The position numbers and the translations under genes were made by a program. The notes beneath the pieces are model-generated. The model did not search any database. It saw only the letters and a list, made by a program, of their open reading frames with translations, and was not told where the DNA came from. Positions 46,615 through 56,908 of a stretch of 64,000 nt of DNA are shown piece by piece. This stretch comes from Carposina sasakii (lineage: Eukaryota; Arthropoda; Insecta; Lepidoptera; Carposinidae): NCBI GenBank assembly GCA_014607495.2, contig CP053153.1:8618001-8682000 (forward strand), in the 5' to 3' direction. How positions within the stretch are numbered: the first letter of the stretch is position 1; the number at the start of each line of letters is the position of its first letter.

Positions 46615-46760
46615 TCATTTACAGCCCTGAGAAGTCCACTGTTGGACATAGGCTTTCCACAACAACCTCCACTCCGACCGGTCGGAAGCAGCCTGCATCC
46701 AACCGACGCCCGCGACCTTGGACAGGTCGTCCGTCCCCCCTGGATCCGCCGTTGCTTACA
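46615..46760 (+). repeat. Retroposon fragment (GTCCACTGTTGGACATAGGC)
   Basis: GTCCACTGTTGGACATAGGC and CCGGTCGGAAGCAGCCTGCA are typical of a common lepidopteran LINE-derived repeat. The overlapping plus ORF is not conserved. Confidence 0.5.
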
Positions 46761-47079
46761 AACTAGACAAATAAAGATAAGGTAATTTTACCTAAACAAT
46801 TATAAGAGATAAACTATGCACCATTTATATTTTAGCTGTTTTTACATTTTTTTCCTTATAACTTAAACTAATCTTACCAACTAAATAAATAAAGAAATAT
46901 TACTCAGTACTATCAACAAAGTTAATATTTTTTTGTGCTAGGGTTCGCTATTTTGATTAAAAATGCCGCCGACTACTGTTAAGGATTTATTCACTCGTAA
47001 TTCAATCCAAACACACTGAACTGATTTTCCACACAACGTTTCCAATCGCACTCGAAATCCAAATGCCCATAATTACTGT

Positions 47080-47530
47080 CGTATTTAAGTCTTTGAGCTA
47101 TGGCGCGGCCGGACAGATAGACGGACATGACGAAACTATAAGGGTTTCTTAGTGACTAAAAAAACCCGGCCATGTGCGAGTTAAATTCGCGTGGAGAGGC
47201 TTCCGTACAATGCCACAAATTCTTATAGGTTTTCCTGTAATCTACAAGTAATGAACTATATTTTGTAATTTGTTTAAATTTTGAGCTAAGTAGTTTCGGA
47301 GATCAGGGGGGGGGGAATGGTCAGTCTTCGTCTTCTTTCTTGAATTAAATCATAACTATTTATTTTACAATAATAACAAAAATGTATTTGAGATCCTCAT
47401 AATGAGCCGTTTCATTTGATATATGACACGGTACGGCTTGGAAACTTTTTTTTAAATTTCCTAATTTGTCCCCCGAAAAAGTGTCACTTAATAATTCTGT
47501 CTCGAAACGGTCTCACACCACCGCCGCGCC
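47080..47530 (+). repeat. Dispersed repeat (CCGGCCATGTGCGAGTTAAA...)
   Basis: The order CGGACATGACGAAACTATAA, CGGCCATGTGCGAGTT, CGGAGATCAGGGGGGGGG, GATCCTCATAATGAGC and TTTGATATATGACACGGTAC follows a repeat I know from other lepidopteran genomes. Its transposon class is not clear from this copy. Confidence 0.55.
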
Positions 47531-47588
47531 GCTATGTTTGACGGGCCAATGGGATGATTTGCTATCTTCTGATTGGTCCATTTGAATC

Positions 47589-47790
47589 GGATCAACAACT
47601 ATCGGAGTGGATTTGTATATTGGATCAACATTTTCATTGCATGACCTTAATTTCGACAAAGTAAATTGTTGATCCGATCAGAGCCACATTAGTAAGCTAC
47701 AAGCCACATTGGATCAACAAATGGCACCCGGATCAACTTACGTTTTCGGATCAACAAAATGCTCACCTGACGGCACGCATGATCAACAAT
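47589..47790. other. Cluster of seven GGATCAACA-type motifs in 202 bp
   Basis: GGATCAACA or a one-base variant occurs at 47589, 47622, 47711, 47730, 47748 and 47781, and in reverse (TGTTGATCC) at 47667. Two more reverse copies lie at about 43793 and 43821. It could be a transposase or transcription-factor site cluster. Confidence 0.6.
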
Positions 47791-47803
47791 TGACGGGTTG
47801 GTA

Positions 47804-47808
<5 letters not shown>

Positions 47809-47834
<26 letters not shown>

Positions 47835-47905
47835 TTTAATTATGAGACCTTATAAATGAAATTGTATTAGGCGTTACAATTCGGAAGTTCAAATATTATA
47901 TATAT

Positions 47906-47958
<53 letters not shown>

Positions 47959-48268
47959 ATATATATATAACAGATTTTATGAGAAAAATTATTTACCAAG
48001 TCAATGGATACCTAAGGTATAACACATACGTTGCGTTTTTATCATTTTCACAGTTATATAATATCTGTCGTAAAGTAAGTCAAAAGAAACAAGGTGTGTT
48101 AAAATTAAGCGGTAATAAATAATCTCATGTCTATCTGCGCCGCAAAGTAGGTGTATAATAATTGTAGATAGATAAATTTATTACAACTTAAGGTTTTCTA
48201 GGTAGGTTAGGTGCAAGTCCTTCAAATTTCTAGTAATTGAACGAGTAGGTAGGTAACATTACAGGTAG
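47809..48268. repeat. Shuffled (AT)n-bounded modules: Penelope tail and anonymous module
   Basis: AT tracts at 47809-47835 and 47895-47970 bracket a reverse-oriented Penelope tail (TAATTATGAGACCTTATAAA...CGGAAGTTCAAAT). The reverse copy of the 43479-43748 module follows to 48268. Compared with 43371-43791, the same two modules are present but in a different relative order. Confidence 0.75.
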
Positions 48269-50116
48269 AAAACGAAGCGTTTTAAATGCTCGATATGTTT
48301 AGCAGTCATGACATCAGCGGCGCGACGACACTCCTAAACATTATTATTTAGTAATCGATTGAGTAAACTATCGTTATGAAATCTCGTCACTCAGCTGAGT
48401 GCTGTCTCGATGCATTGTCTCAATATTTGCTTATTACCTATATTTGCCGAGACTCAAGTTATAAACAATTTTTAATAGGAGCCTTGCATAGCGCATATGA
48501 ACGGTTTATTTAAACAAACATATTCATCAATATTAAGTAGGTACTATAGGTAAGGTAGTAGTAGGGTGTAAAAAGACAACGATGTTTATTTACTACCTCG
48601 TATTCTTTGTAAGGTTACGATTATTTTCTTCTATGGGACCAACCCTGGGAAACGACAAAAAGATTATGAAAATATATTGACATTTTATTGCAAGAAATGT
48701 ATTCGTTTGATGCTCAAAGTACAAATGTACCTACAAAACTAACATTATAACATTTTGACATGGTATCTTTAAAAAAATGTTTGTTAACCGATTTCAGATG
48801 GATTTATGTAATTAAATGATAATATTAATGTAACTTTGGACCTCAATATCTTTGCTGCTTTCAAAGAAAAAAATGATCATGATGTTACAAAGAATACGAG
48901 GTACTTCAGTGGAACTTTAGTTTTGTGTAATACTTTTCTACTTTAGGTGCTCGATAGTAGGTAGGTAGGTAGGACTACTTTTCTTTTAACTACTTATGTA
49001 AACAGTCCTACGTCCAGCAGTGGACTGCAATAGGCTGACAACGACGACGATGTCAATGAAATGAAATGACAATCTCCCGAGCGTATTTCGGCCAAGGCGA
49101 CCAATCTCTACGGAAATTAGTCAGGTACGCAGGAGATATTATAATGCACAAGTGTATGCGCAAACACAGATGCACTCTCTATTCCGTCACTCTCATAGTC
49201 CGATGTAAACAGTGGTTAACTGTCCCAAATAAGACCTAAACAATAATAGGTACTCTGTTCCAGAGTTTTATATACCTTAAATGACAAACATTAAAATATT
49301 TTAAGAGCTCTGTATCTCGAAAAAAACATTCTGCATATAATAAGTAACCATTTTAAATCTATCGTTTATTATCGTTGGATTTATAATAACAAATGTATAT
49401 TGTTGAAAACCTGACAGCTGTTACTAATCTCGACCATTGTTCTTTATAGCATAAATAACTTATTAGAAATACTGACGAGTTTCCTGAAGTTCAAGAAAGG
49501 GTTTCAACGTTGTTATACGGAGGCAAAAGTAGCACAAAATGCGATGCAAAAATAATTTCAAATACAAGAATATTCTTACGTAAAATTTCCTGGAGATTCG
49601 TGACTTCTGTCTACCGTTTCGGGTAAAGACGTGATTTTATTTATATATGTATGTAAAATCTCCTGAATTGTTGGTGCCACTGTAGTGGAAACCTTCCTGT
49701 TTCATAGAACTTGTCAATGAAAAACTATGTTACTGACGATAGTACAATAGATATTTTTTATCTACATACCTAGTTCTTTAACAATAACTATCATTTTGCA
49801 TTCAATTAATCCAAATATGTAATTTCAATCTCTCCCCTTAATTTTCCGAGTAACGCCAGACACAAATCTGGGGACACGGTAGTCCCCACCAAGACGGGCC
49901 AAAAACAGCGCTGGGGCACCTCACATCACTTATCCTTAAACTATGCTAAAGCTAGTCAATTAAATAAAATACACGCTTAAAATATCGGATGCACAACTAT
50001 AAACTTACTGTGTTACTTTAGCAATAGGTTAATTTAATTATGGCCATGCTTAGTATGTAATTAGTTATAAAGATTATTGTAAAAACCTTATTAATTACGA
50101 GTACATTAAATAAACA
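48269..50116. other. Intron sequence without clear features
   Basis: A GGACTGCAATAGGCTGA retroposon tail lies near 49005-49050 and a (GTAG)n run near 48957. No exon is recognised. Confidence 0.4.
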
Positions 50117-50124
50117 TACTAAAT

Positions 50125-50307
50125 CAGGGGTTCAACTTTTTTCTCATAGACCTCTTTCAAAATTTAACTCGTTCTGGCGGACGAGGCCAGGCGGAGGTGG
50201 TGAACCACATACAAATTAATTGTGAACCCCCCTTTTTTATTCCAACGTAGACCCACATTGAGTCTTGGACCCCTGGTGGTCCACCTGGACCACTTTGCAA
50301 ACCACTG
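50125..50307. mobile_element. hAT-like MITE with 8-bp target duplication
   Basis: It starts CAGGGGTTCAACTTTTT and ends CACTTTGCAAACCACTG, flanked by TACTAAAT (50117-50124) and GACTAAAT (50308-50315), 7 of 8 identical. CAGKGGTT ends with 8-bp duplications are typical of hAT elements. Confidence 0.75.
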
Positions 50308-50507
50308 GACTAAATCATTATGCATATCTATGGAATTAATTCAATATGTTTTTTCATTTTAAAACTGAAGAATCGCACCATAATAACTGTTAACTTATCT
50401 ACACGTTACACCTACGCCTAAACATTGGCAAATAAAATCACAAGAAACTTTGCGACTGAAGTTACTAAACAAGTTTGTGCGAATCTTTAAAATATGTTGA
50501 ATTGTAT

Positions 50508-50625
50508 CAGGCGTCACTATTCGGAAGTTCAAATCTCTATTGAGGGATCGCCCACCACCGGGCAGATCCGAGGGTCAGCGGAGGGTATAGGGCCCGGTGG
50601 TGGGCGATCCCTCAATAGAGATTGA
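50508..50625. mobile_element. Penelope terminal-repeat piece, palindromic junction
   Basis: A reverse-oriented tail to GGGATCGCCCACCACCGGGC joins directly to a forward piece CAGATCCGAGGGTCAGCGGA...GGGCGATCCCTCAATAGAG. So the same GC-rich block faces itself. Confidence 0.7.
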
Positions 50626-51076
50626 AAATATGTTGTTGAACCCACTTCATAAACATATTACACAATTTGTTTCAAAGCTTTGGGATGTTTGGTATATTTT
50701 GTTATTTTTTTGTTATTTTTACTCCGTAATCGCTATATTTTAGGTGTGTAGATAACTTCTCGGATTAAAAACAGAATAACATAATAATAACTTAAGATAC
50801 CTAGGTAAAATATGTTTTAACTCTTTGTTCTCTTTTGGGGGATTATAAGAGCCATTGAGAAAATAACATTGCCTATTTAATTAGAATGTAAATTTATATT
50901 AGGTAGGTACTATGTATTACACACTTAAAACTTAATTCGACTTTTTCTATTTTTACAGCATAAAACACCTCTATTATCTAAGCCTCTGGCCTATAACTAT
51001 AATAATTTTACAAAATAATATGTGTAAGTAAAGATTTTGTATTTATATAGCTATAAATATTATTTTCTTGTTACAG

Positions 51077-51266
51077 GCATCACTAGCTTTAACTGTAGTC
51101 AGTGATACGCCAAATAACACAGGAATAGCAGACCTCGATAAAACATCACAACACGACGAAATAAACAGCCGGCAACTCGGCACATATGGCAACTCCGACA
51201 ACGAAGTAGTAGTGGATATCGAGGACGACGAAAAGAAACAATATTACGAAACTAACTATGATACAA
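51077..51266 (+). CDS. Exon 2: end of signal peptide and acidic linker
   Basis: Acceptor TTGTTACAG at 51068-51076 and donor GTGAGTATG at 51267 bound 190 bp. It enters in phase 0 and exits in phase 1. It reads ASLALTVVSD..., completing the hydrophobic signal peptide started in exon 1, then a hydrophilic, acidic linker (VVVDIEDDEKKQYYETNYDT at the end). The linker has no known motif. Joining to exon 3 gives YDT-SAYGFGY, a natural lead into the RR domain. Codons here are more GC-balanced than flanking introns, which supports real coding sequence. Confidence 0.85.
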
Positions 51267-51304
51267 GTGAGTATGAAGTGCTAAGAACTTGTAATATTAA
51301 TATA

Positions 51305-51490
51305 CAGGGTGGTGAAAAAGGAGCACTAATTCTTAATAGTGATTAGTAATCTATCAATAAAATTTGAGACTCGAAATGACATATTAATTTTTCAAGATGT
51401 GATTTCAGGTCTCAAATTTTGTGTATAGATTACTAGTAATGACTAGGTGTATAAGCCCCTGAAGTATTGCAGCTCCTTTTTTATACCCTG
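51305..51490. mobile_element. Small TA-flanked CAGGGTG element in intron 2
   Basis: CAGGGTGGTGAAAAAGGAGC and its inverted partner GGAGC...TTTTTTATACCCTG mark the ends, with inner arms AATTTGAGACTCGAAAT / ATTTCAGGTCTCAAATTTTG. It is unlike families A and B inside but shares their termini. Confidence 0.65.
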
Positions 51491-51619
51491 TATATATAGG
51501 ACAGCTTCCTCGAGGAAAGTGCAGGTTGACATAGCTTGAGGTTATACCTAACGGTTTTTTATATTGTCACATCTCTCTTATTATGCTGAATAGCCCACTA
51601 TTATCACTACAAAACATAG

Positions 51620-51884
51620 AGCTTAACAAACCCTCATTATCTTCCTGCTCTTCTCCCATTTATATGGGGTCAAGCCAATATAGTTTCTTCCGAAACTCAT
51701 TGCCTGTCTGACGCCAACTCTACTCGGGTATGGCTAACAGACATAACTTAGTTAACTAATTTTATAAAATTGTAATCCGTACATGAAATAATTCAGTGCT
51801 ACAAGACCATGACTGGAATCGAACCTACGACTTCCGACTGAAAGGCGCATGTCTTAACCTTGAGGCTATCACCGCAGTACCGCC
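51620..51884 (-). mobile_element. tRNA-derived SINE of a second family
   Basis: On the minus strand it has an A-box-like GATAGCCTCAAGGTTAAGAC, a perfect B box GGTTCGATTCC (51813-51823), then a tail including CCATACCCGAGTAGAGTTGG and CCATATAAATGGGAGAAGAG. The tail resembles common lepidopteran SINE 3' regions. Confidence 0.65.
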
Positions 51885-52069
51885 CCCTTATTACCTAACT
51901 AGCAAAAGCAAAGCGATAGCAAAAATTGTACAAAAATCGCTGATTGCTTGTCAAATTCGTATTACGTAAAATGATTTTCAAAGGATCTTTGACATTTCAA
52001 GGCGAATATTGTACAATTTTCGCTATCGCTTTGCTTCGGCATTGTTATTGCTTTTACGTAATTAGGGGG
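51885..52069. mobile_element. Short TIR element with 28-bp inner inverted repeat
   Basis: CCCCCTTATTACCTAA at the left mirrors TTACGTAATTAGGGGG at the right. The inner arms AAGCAAAGCGATAGCAAAAA (51906-51933) and complement (52009-52036) differ by one base. It abuts the neighbouring SINE. Confidence 0.65.
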
Positions 52070-52083
52070 CCGTATTTCTTTTA

Positions 52084-52440
52084 ATAACAAAAGGGGTATG
52101 CGATACTTTTAAAATGGCCCACTATAAAGAACCTAATGGGTCAAATCATACAAATACAACTTATTATAAGTATAAAAATAACTACGTACTTATTACAATA
52201 AATAAACTATAATCTCATATAATATTTACAGTATTAATATTTTATTTTAAATTACATTTTTACTACATATTATTTTTAATTACATTTAAGAGAATTACAT
52301 AGTCATTTTTTACATCGTATAATATCCCTGAGTTGTTTAGGAATTCTCCATACTACGGGTAACTAGCAAAATAAACATGTGACTTTGAGTCTATTCTAAG
52401 AACGTTTTCTAACAACTAGTCTCCTTATATATTACGATAC
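52084..52440. mobile_element. Family D element, diverged copy
   Basis: It starts AACAAAAGGGGTATG, with GGCCCACTATAAAGAACCTA and CCTGAGTTGTTTAGGAATTC matching the 53149 copy loosely. Confidence 0.45.
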
Positions 52441-52657
52441 TATCTACACATTCATTGTTAAGCTTGGTTCATATTTCATGGATATTAACTAGGCCACAAT
52501 ATCCCCTAGGTAGAGCACTTATAAGTGCCATCCGTTACCGATCGAAACTGTATGCATGTTATTAAAACGAAACCCAATGCTACGTTTGTTACGATCCTGT
52601 GATTAACAGGGAGATACAAATAAGTGTGGGTAGACTATTTGTGTTATGACATAGGTA

Positions 52658-53050
52658 CTAGTGGAGGCCCGCGGCTCGGTCCGCGTGGAGTCCAAAAAAA
52701 ATTGAAAAGAATAGTTTTTATTTGAAAATTACACAGGACAGAAACAGCAAAGAACAAGACAATAGAAATAGTGTAGAATAGATACAATCGAAAGTAGTAG
52801 GTAGACAGGTAGGAATAGACATATAAAGAAGAACGGTAAGAAGAAGACCTGTGCACGCTATTGTCGATATTATCCGAGATAAAAATATTTTCCCGGGATA
52901 AATATGTAGCCTATGTGTTATTCTGATAAGTAAGCTATAATATTGTATAGTTTCATCAAAATTCATTCATTAGATTTTGCGTGTAAGAGTAACAAACAAC
53001 CTTACATACATACATCCTCACATACTTTCGCGTTTATAATATTAGTGGGA
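52658..53050 (-). mobile_element. Helitron-like element, complete ends
   Basis: It starts CTAGTGGAGGCCCGCGGCTC and finishes CGCGTTTATAATATTAGTGG-GA, the reverse of a TC start. 393 bp. The extra ~150 bp after the hairpin (about 52695-52855) seems unrelated and may be a capture or insertion. Confidence 0.7.
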
Positions 53051-53148
53051 CGATACACATTCAAAATAGTAGCAGTAAATTGCAGCTGATGTCTAGTGAA
53101 TAATTTATCATTGATATTTGAAACAGAAAATCTATCTACTTATACATT

Positions 53149-53406
53149 TGTAATAAAAAGGTTATGTTAAGCGAAAAGCTATGTAAATAGCCCACTATAG
53201 AGAACCTATGCACAAAATTTGATACTCGAAATATCAAGTTTATTTTTTAAGATTTTATGAAAATTCCTGAAATGTTTAAGAATTCTTCATAGCGTACTTA
53301 TCTAAAAAAAAAAAATATGTGATTTCGAGTCTCAGACTTTGTGAATAGGTTCTCTAATAGTGGGCTATTTACATATCTTTTCGCTTAACATACCCTTTTT
53401 GTTACA
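53149..53406. mobile_element. Family D TIR element, intact copy
   Basis: TGTAATAAAAAGGTTATGTT...GCGAAAAGCTATGTAAATAG at the left is mirrored by CTATTTACATATCTTTTCGC...CATACCCTTTTTGTTACA at the right, about 60-bp TIRs in a 258-bp element. No ORF. Confidence 0.75.
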
Positions 53407-53433
53407 GATAGAGATTTAGCAATGGGATATTTA

Positions 53434-54535
53434 TGTGGCATTTTGCGTAGCATACCCTTATGTTTACGATTTCCTGGCTATCCCTCTACCTGATGGCTGT
53501 CCCCTGGTCGGCTATGCTGATGACGGACTTCTTTTGCTACAGGATCGAACTCGTAATAATTTGGAAATTTTGGCTTCTGAGTGTTTAACTAGAATATCTG
53601 ATTGCGGTAACAGAAATAAACTGGAATTTGCTGCTCACAAAACTGTACAACTCCTACTAAAAGGTGAATTAAAGGTCCCACCGCGTATAATACTCAATAA
53701 TGCAAGAATAAGTTCCTGCAAGCATTCACGTTATTTAGGACTAGTTTTTCAAAACGGTTTCAGTTTTTACTAACATATCTGCCATATAGGTGATAAGGCT
53801 AGGAAAAAAATTCCTTACTTTTGCAGATATTTTATTTCCTACCTGGGGATTAAATTTTAAAACTCTTTCTATAATGTATAAATCAATATTCTTAGGTAGT
53901 ATATGTTACGCGGCTCCTGTATGGGTTGAAAGATCCATATTTTCCACCTCGCGTCGGAAATTATTACAAAGCCAGCACACAGCGTTAATTTTTTAAAGCA
54001 CCGATGCATTGCCAGTTCTTGCGGGTGTATTGTCTGTCGATCTGGAACTGCAGCGTAGAGCATCGAACTATTTCAGAAATAAAAATATTAACAAAGACTT
54101 CGTTAAACTCCGTAATAGGCATGATACTTTGGTTGATGAGTGGCAGACTAGGAGGGACTCGTCAACTAAATGCAGAGACTTATATAATTATTTTCCGTCT
54201 GTATCCGAACGTTTAAAAATACCTTGGATCGAAGTTGATCACCCCACAGCGCAGTTTCTCACTGGTCATGGTAATTTTAGAAGTAAATTATACAACTTTA
54301 AATTAGTCCCAACACCTTACTGTGACTGTTCATCCGCTAGCGATTGTCCTATATAACAAATATCCCGTCACATCCTTTGGGAATGTAAACTCTGGTCTAA
54401 TACCCGTAATCTTATGTTAAATTCAATTAAATATGTATTCAGACTAATCTATTATCATAACCTTGTCTTATCTAAGCACAATTTTCGTGCCTTCAAAGAA
54501 TTTTGTCAAACTTATTATTGGCATAATAACTTATA
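53434..54535 (+). pseudogene. R1-like LINE reverse transcriptase, 3' half, frameshifted
   Basis: Four frame-shifted segments, in order, encode: (1) 53435-53773, with LPDGCPLVGYADDGLLLL giving the catalytic YADD; (2) 53790-53996, a thumb-like region with YKSIFLGSICYAAPVWVE; (3) 54009-54356, ending in a Cys-rich YCDCSSASDCPI; (4) up to a stop at about 54535, beginning ISRHILWECKLW. The C...C...H...C pattern at the end is usual for R1-clade ORF2. The 5' half is missing and the left edge abuts the family D element. A 3' UTR probably runs to about 54790. It is dead, and sits in intron 2 of the cuticle gene. Confidence 0.8.
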
Positions 54536-54839
54536 GGTAGCTTAGTATGTTGTTTGTATGTTTTAATTGTATTAATTTTGTCAGTCAGCGCTTAATTTAA
54601 TATTAAGTGTACCTATCTTCATACTTCACATTCTGTTTTTTCTATTAGTTTTAATGCTTTTAGTCGCTTGTTAGGACCCCCGGGATTTTCTATGCTTTGA
54701 TTGCATTTTTCTGGTCGCCTCTGTTGATCCTGGCTCACAGGAGTTGCAGAGGCGGGAATGAGTGGTGGGCCAATCCCGATACCCTTTATGTTACAACCTG
54801 TAGGATATATTTAATACATACTTAATTCTAAATGATAAT

Positions 54840-55336
54840 TGGTACCTACACTCTATGTGTTGACTTCGTAGTTCAACATAAACTTTATTCCTAATACTCG
54901 TACTTAGAGACTATTAAGTATTCCGTATGAATATTTGAGAGGCAAAAGTAGGGTTGTGCTAGAACATGGAGCAGAGAAACCTAGGTAGTTTCAGTTAAAC
55001 AATTTGGAAAATGAAAAGTATGCACAACGTACAGATTGACATATTTAATTCTCTTGAAAACTAGTGGAATAACATATCAACAACTAACGTACTATTATTA
55101 TTACTGATTATTACTTATAAAATTTAATTTTAGGATCGCAGACAACCCTAAAACAACAAGATCAAGAAGTTGTTATTGAGTTGCAAACTTACTCGTAAAT
55201 ATCACTTTATAACTGAGTTGTAAGTAGTACAGGTACTACATGATAGGCTTTAGCTAATGTTTAAGGAGATGTAAACAGGTTTGTAACATTCCAAACTCAC
55301 TAAAATAATACCACAACTTTGGAGAATGTAGCATTA
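54840..55336. other. Intron 2 sequence with one exon-like patch
   Basis: 55134-55199 has an acceptor (AATTTTAG) and an open frame in the right phase but ends in TAA and has no donor. See findings. Confidence 0.35.
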
Positions 55337-55344
55337 CATTACAG

Positions 55345-55735
55345 TAGGGTTGCCAACCGTCCTGTTTTTATAGGACATGTCCTGGTTTTAGGGTGTCCTG
55401 GGCTGTCCTGGATAGTTTTTAAGCATCGTCCTGAGTCTTAGAGTCCTGACACATTCGCTATCGGCAGATTTTCTAAGGGTACTGACATCAGGTCAACGCT
55501 TATTGCGACGACGCAAATAAGTGTCAGCGGCATCTCTAGAAAGTCTAAAAGACGCAAATACGTAGTTGCCGGCACTGAATGCGTTAAAGACATGTTTTGA
55601 AATTCGCACGCCACTAACTCTCTTCAATCGTATTGTCACTGGGCCCGCACATGTATAGGTAGTCCTGTTTTTTCTAAATGTCCTGGTATTTCTTCTTGAA
55701 ATCCTGGTTTTCAAAGTTTTGAGATGGCAACCCTA
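55345..55735. mobile_element. hAT-like MITE with perfect 8-bp target duplication
   Basis: TAGGGTTGCCAACCGTCCTG at the left and GATGGCAACCCTA at the right are inverted termini. CATTACAG stands on both sides (55337-55344 and 55736-55743). 391 bp, non-coding. Its inner CCTGGTTTTAGGGTGTCCTG repeats are simple. Inserted in intron 2. Confidence 0.85.
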
Positions 55736-56215
55736 CATTACAGTCGTAGTTAACTGGAGGGCGTTTCACCATACAGTTCCTTTGGATAATGGCGCTAGTT
55801 ACTACCTATATGTGTATGACCACATTTTCTATGTCACTGCATACAAAAAATGTTACTTCCGAATTAGACAAAACACCACCTAATACCACCTTATGGAAAG
55901 TTACAGGCTTGCTACCCTATTTTAGAGAAGTTAGAGTAGTTTTTTAGTTAGATACGTGCAAGGCACTGCAAGGCCTTGATGTATGTAATAAAATTAACTG
56001 TTTGGGTACCTACCAAAAGGATGAAATGGATGTGTTTTTAATTATCGATAAGCCAACAACAATAATATCAGGCATCTTACTCTAATTTATACCTACAGCA
56101 AAAGCAGTAAGATATTGACTATAATCACGGCCGACTATAATGACTATAATTTACTAATATCACGCCCTTTATATGTATATTTTACTAATATCTAACATAC
56201 ATACGCATTTGGCCG

Positions 56216-56332
56216 CGTGGTGCCGGCAGAGTAGAATTCGTACCACCCCATGTTTGCCCGTGGGTATCGCAGGCGTGCACTGGGGCTTACATCTAGCAGT
56301 GGACTGCAATAGGCTGATGATAATGATGACAT
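56216..56332 (+). repeat. Short retroposon copy, family of 24674-24956
   Basis: CGTGGTGCCGGCAGAGTAGA at the start and CAGTGGACTGCAATAGGCTG with a GATGATAATGATGAC tail. The middle is deleted. It ends about 60 bp before exon 3. Confidence 0.6.
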
Positions 56333-56393
56333 ACGCATTATTGTTATATTGACATTTTATACTTATTTATTTATAATTTCTCTCCGCTTTCAG

Positions 56394-56610
56394 GTGCCTA
56401 CGGGTTTGGTTACGACGTTGGTCCAAACGGACAGTTCCACCACGAGAACAGAGGTCCAGATGGGGTCACCTACGGTTGCTATGGTTACGTGGACCCTGAT
56501 GGTTACCTGAGAGCCACTCACTATGTAGCTGATAGTCACGGATACCGTGTGGTAGAACCTGAACAAGACGTCGAAGTTTACCCTGATGAGACATACCACT
56601 ATGACGAAAA
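56394..56610 (+). CDS. Exon 3: RR (Rebers-Riddiford) chitin-binding domain
   Basis: Acceptor CTTTCAG (56387-56393) and donor GTAAGC (56611). It enters in phase 1 and exits in phase 2. It encodes residues 74-146: AYGFGYDVGPNGQFHHE, then RGPDGVTYGCYGYVDP and DGYLRATHYVADSHGYRVVE. The last piece fits the R&R consensus (G-x6-Y-x-A-D-x2-G-Y). The conserved aromatic residues Y100, Y105, Y117 and Y124 are those expected to stack on chitin. The single Cys in GCYGY is seen in a subgroup of RR proteins. A short acidic, Tyr-rich tail follows. The minus-strand ORF over this exon is a shadow. Assignment to RR-1 or RR-2 is not attempted. Confidence 0.95.
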
Positions 56611-56908
56611 GTAAGCTATACATTATAACTGTAAAAAGTGATAATATTTCTCGATTTGGCAGAAATCGGCTAGTTAGAAGAGCGGAAGATGCGGGATTTT
56701 GCCTCGTTTTTTGCTTCACTACCCGGCATACATTTGTCATTGATGACTCCTTCTGACGACTTGTTATCTATTGGTACATACTCAAATTTTAAATTGTATC
56801 CATGGGCCAAATACAATAACCACAATTTGTGTACCTACCAATATAAATATCATATAGGTAGATGTTAGAAATTACCCGCTCTTGCCCGCTTGAGATACAT
56901 ATTTTTAA

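Noticed and set aside
51808..51884. Functional tRNA gene on the minus strand
   Set aside because: The B box is perfect, but the arms do not fold into a cloverleaf and a SINE-type tail follows.
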